Shown piece by piece: positions 24,174 to 24,844 of a stretch of 24,844 nucleotides of DNA. Both the position numbers and the translations under genes were made by a program. The notes beneath the pieces were generated by a model, which worked only from the letters and a program-made list of their open reading frames with translations, was not told the origin of the DNA and ran no database searches. This DNA comes from Planktomarina sp. (GTDB lineage Bacteria > Pseudomonadota > Alphaproteobacteria > Rhodobacterales > Rhodobacteraceae), in contig JAKMFM010000086.1 of the NCBI GenBank assembly GCA_022425445.1, positions 1 through 24,844 on the forward strand, read 5' to 3'. Within the stretch, counting starts at the first letter, position 1; the number at the start of each line of letters is the position of its first letter.

Positions 24174-24794
24174 TTAGTTCTTCGCGTAAAATTCCACCAC
24201 GAGGTTCGGTTCCATAACCACAGGATAGGGCACGTCGCCAAGACCTGGGGTGCGCACGAAAGTCGCGGTCATCTTACTGTGATCGGCATCGATGTAATCT
24301 GGCACATCGCGCTCAGCCAATTGCGTGGCTTCGAGCAAAGCCGCCATTTGCTTGGAGCGATCACGCACCTCGATCACGTCGCCTTCAGATACGCGATATG
24401 ACGCAATGTTCACCTTCTTGCCGTTCACACGCACATGGCCGTGGTTCACGAACTGGCGGGCTGCAAAAACTGTCGCCACGAATTTCGCACGATAAACGAC
24501 AGCATCCAAACGACGCTCCAGAAGACCGATCAATTGCTCACCTGTGTCGCCTCTGAGACGCTCGGCTTCGGCATAGATTCGGCGGAATTGTTTCTCGGTC
24601 AAATCGCCATAGTAGCCTTTCAGCTTTTGCTTTGCGCGCAGCTGTGTGCCGAAATCAGACAGTTTGCCTTTGCGGCGCTGACCGTGCTGACCGGGGCCAT
24701 ACTCACGACGATTGACGGGTGATTTAGGACGACCCCAGATGTTTTCGCCCATCCGGCGGTCAATTTTGTATTTGGCAGCGGTACGTTTTGTCAC
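24174..24794 (-). CDS. rpsD: 30S ribosomal protein S4
   Basis: A primary 16S rRNA-binding protein that nucleates assembly of the small subunit body. The 206 residues begin TKRTAAKYKIDRR and contain SPVNRREYGPGQHG, typical of the alphaproteobacterial form without the zinc-finger cysteines. The S4 RNA-binding domain is at about 95-155 (RRLDAVVYRAKF, QFVNHGHVRVNGK). The start is GTG 24794 with a strong AAGGAG ribosome binding site 8 nt upstream; an ATG at 24830 would add 12 unrelated residues. It is a monocistronic-looking gene with its own terminator. Only 50 bp of upstream sequence is in the window. Confidence 0.97.
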   Translation of the reverse strand: MTKRTAAKYKIDRRMGENIWGRPKSPVNRREYGPGQHGQRRKGKLSDFGTQLRAKQKLKGYYGDLTEKQFRRIYAEAERLRGDTGEQLIGLLERRLDAVVYRAKFVATVFAARQFVNHGHVRVNGKKVNIASYRVSEGDVIEVRDRSKQMAALLEATQLAERDVPDYIDADHSKMTATFVRTPGLGDVPYPVVMEPNLVVEFYAKN

Positions 24795-24844
24795 CGGCTG
24801 ATCTCCTTCGATAAAGTCGAAGCCCAACATGGGCCACTATGAAG

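Overview
The window looks like chromosomal DNA of a marine alphaproteobacterium in the Rhodobacteraceae (Roseobacter group). The protein sequences, the F1-only ATP synthase operon (atpHAGDC, with no F0 genes beside it), the H-type lectin gene just downstream of atpC, the YcgN/MaoC/TIGR01459 cluster and the HisC-TyrC pair all fit that group as I know it. The genus is not determinable by eye; the moderate GC content would fit a low-GC roseobacter. I see no tRNA, rRNA, CRISPR array, insertion sequence or prophage gene. Nearly all of the DNA is conserved housekeeping sequence.

Layout. 46-4905 (+): a tightly packed run of Mn-dependent pyrophosphatase, HAD phosphatase, MaoC hydratase, RibF, YcgN and threonine aldolase. 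4958-5557 (-): a DsbA-fold isomerase, divergent from prs (5665-6684, +). 6695-7045 (-): an H-type lectin gene broken by two in-frame stops. 7129-11955 (-): the F1 operon atpHAGDC, ending in a clear terminator. 12190-12951 (-): a methyltransferase, divergent from gloB (13013-13810, +), followed by clpA (13949-16279, +). 16324-19875 (-): a two-gene MotA/ExbB-like plus MotB/OmpA-like motor. 19943-20473 (-): a ChaC-like gamma-glutamylcyclotransferase. 20660-21958 (+): a pentapeptide-repeat membrane protein gene, also broken by two in-frame stops. 21989-23976 (-): tyrC and hisC overlapping by 4 bp. 24174-24794 (-): rpsD, with a strong terminator.

The item most worth following is the motor pair. 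One protein has four membrane segments, the MotA/TolQ/ExbB signature and a long cytoplasmic tail. Its partner has one membrane helix with the MotB-type aspartate, about 600 residues of proline-free coiled coil and a C-terminal peptidoglycan-binding OmpA domain. The first part of the coil is a 12-copy, perfectly phased 21-residue repeat. Taken as one straight helix the coil would be far longer than a normal periplasm. I know of no established function for this architecture.

The second theme is gene decay. The lectin and pentapeptide genes each carry exactly two in-frame stop codons and no frameshift, and one of them keeps a near-consensus promoter and ribosome binding site. This may be recent loss, sequence error or, less likely, readthrough.
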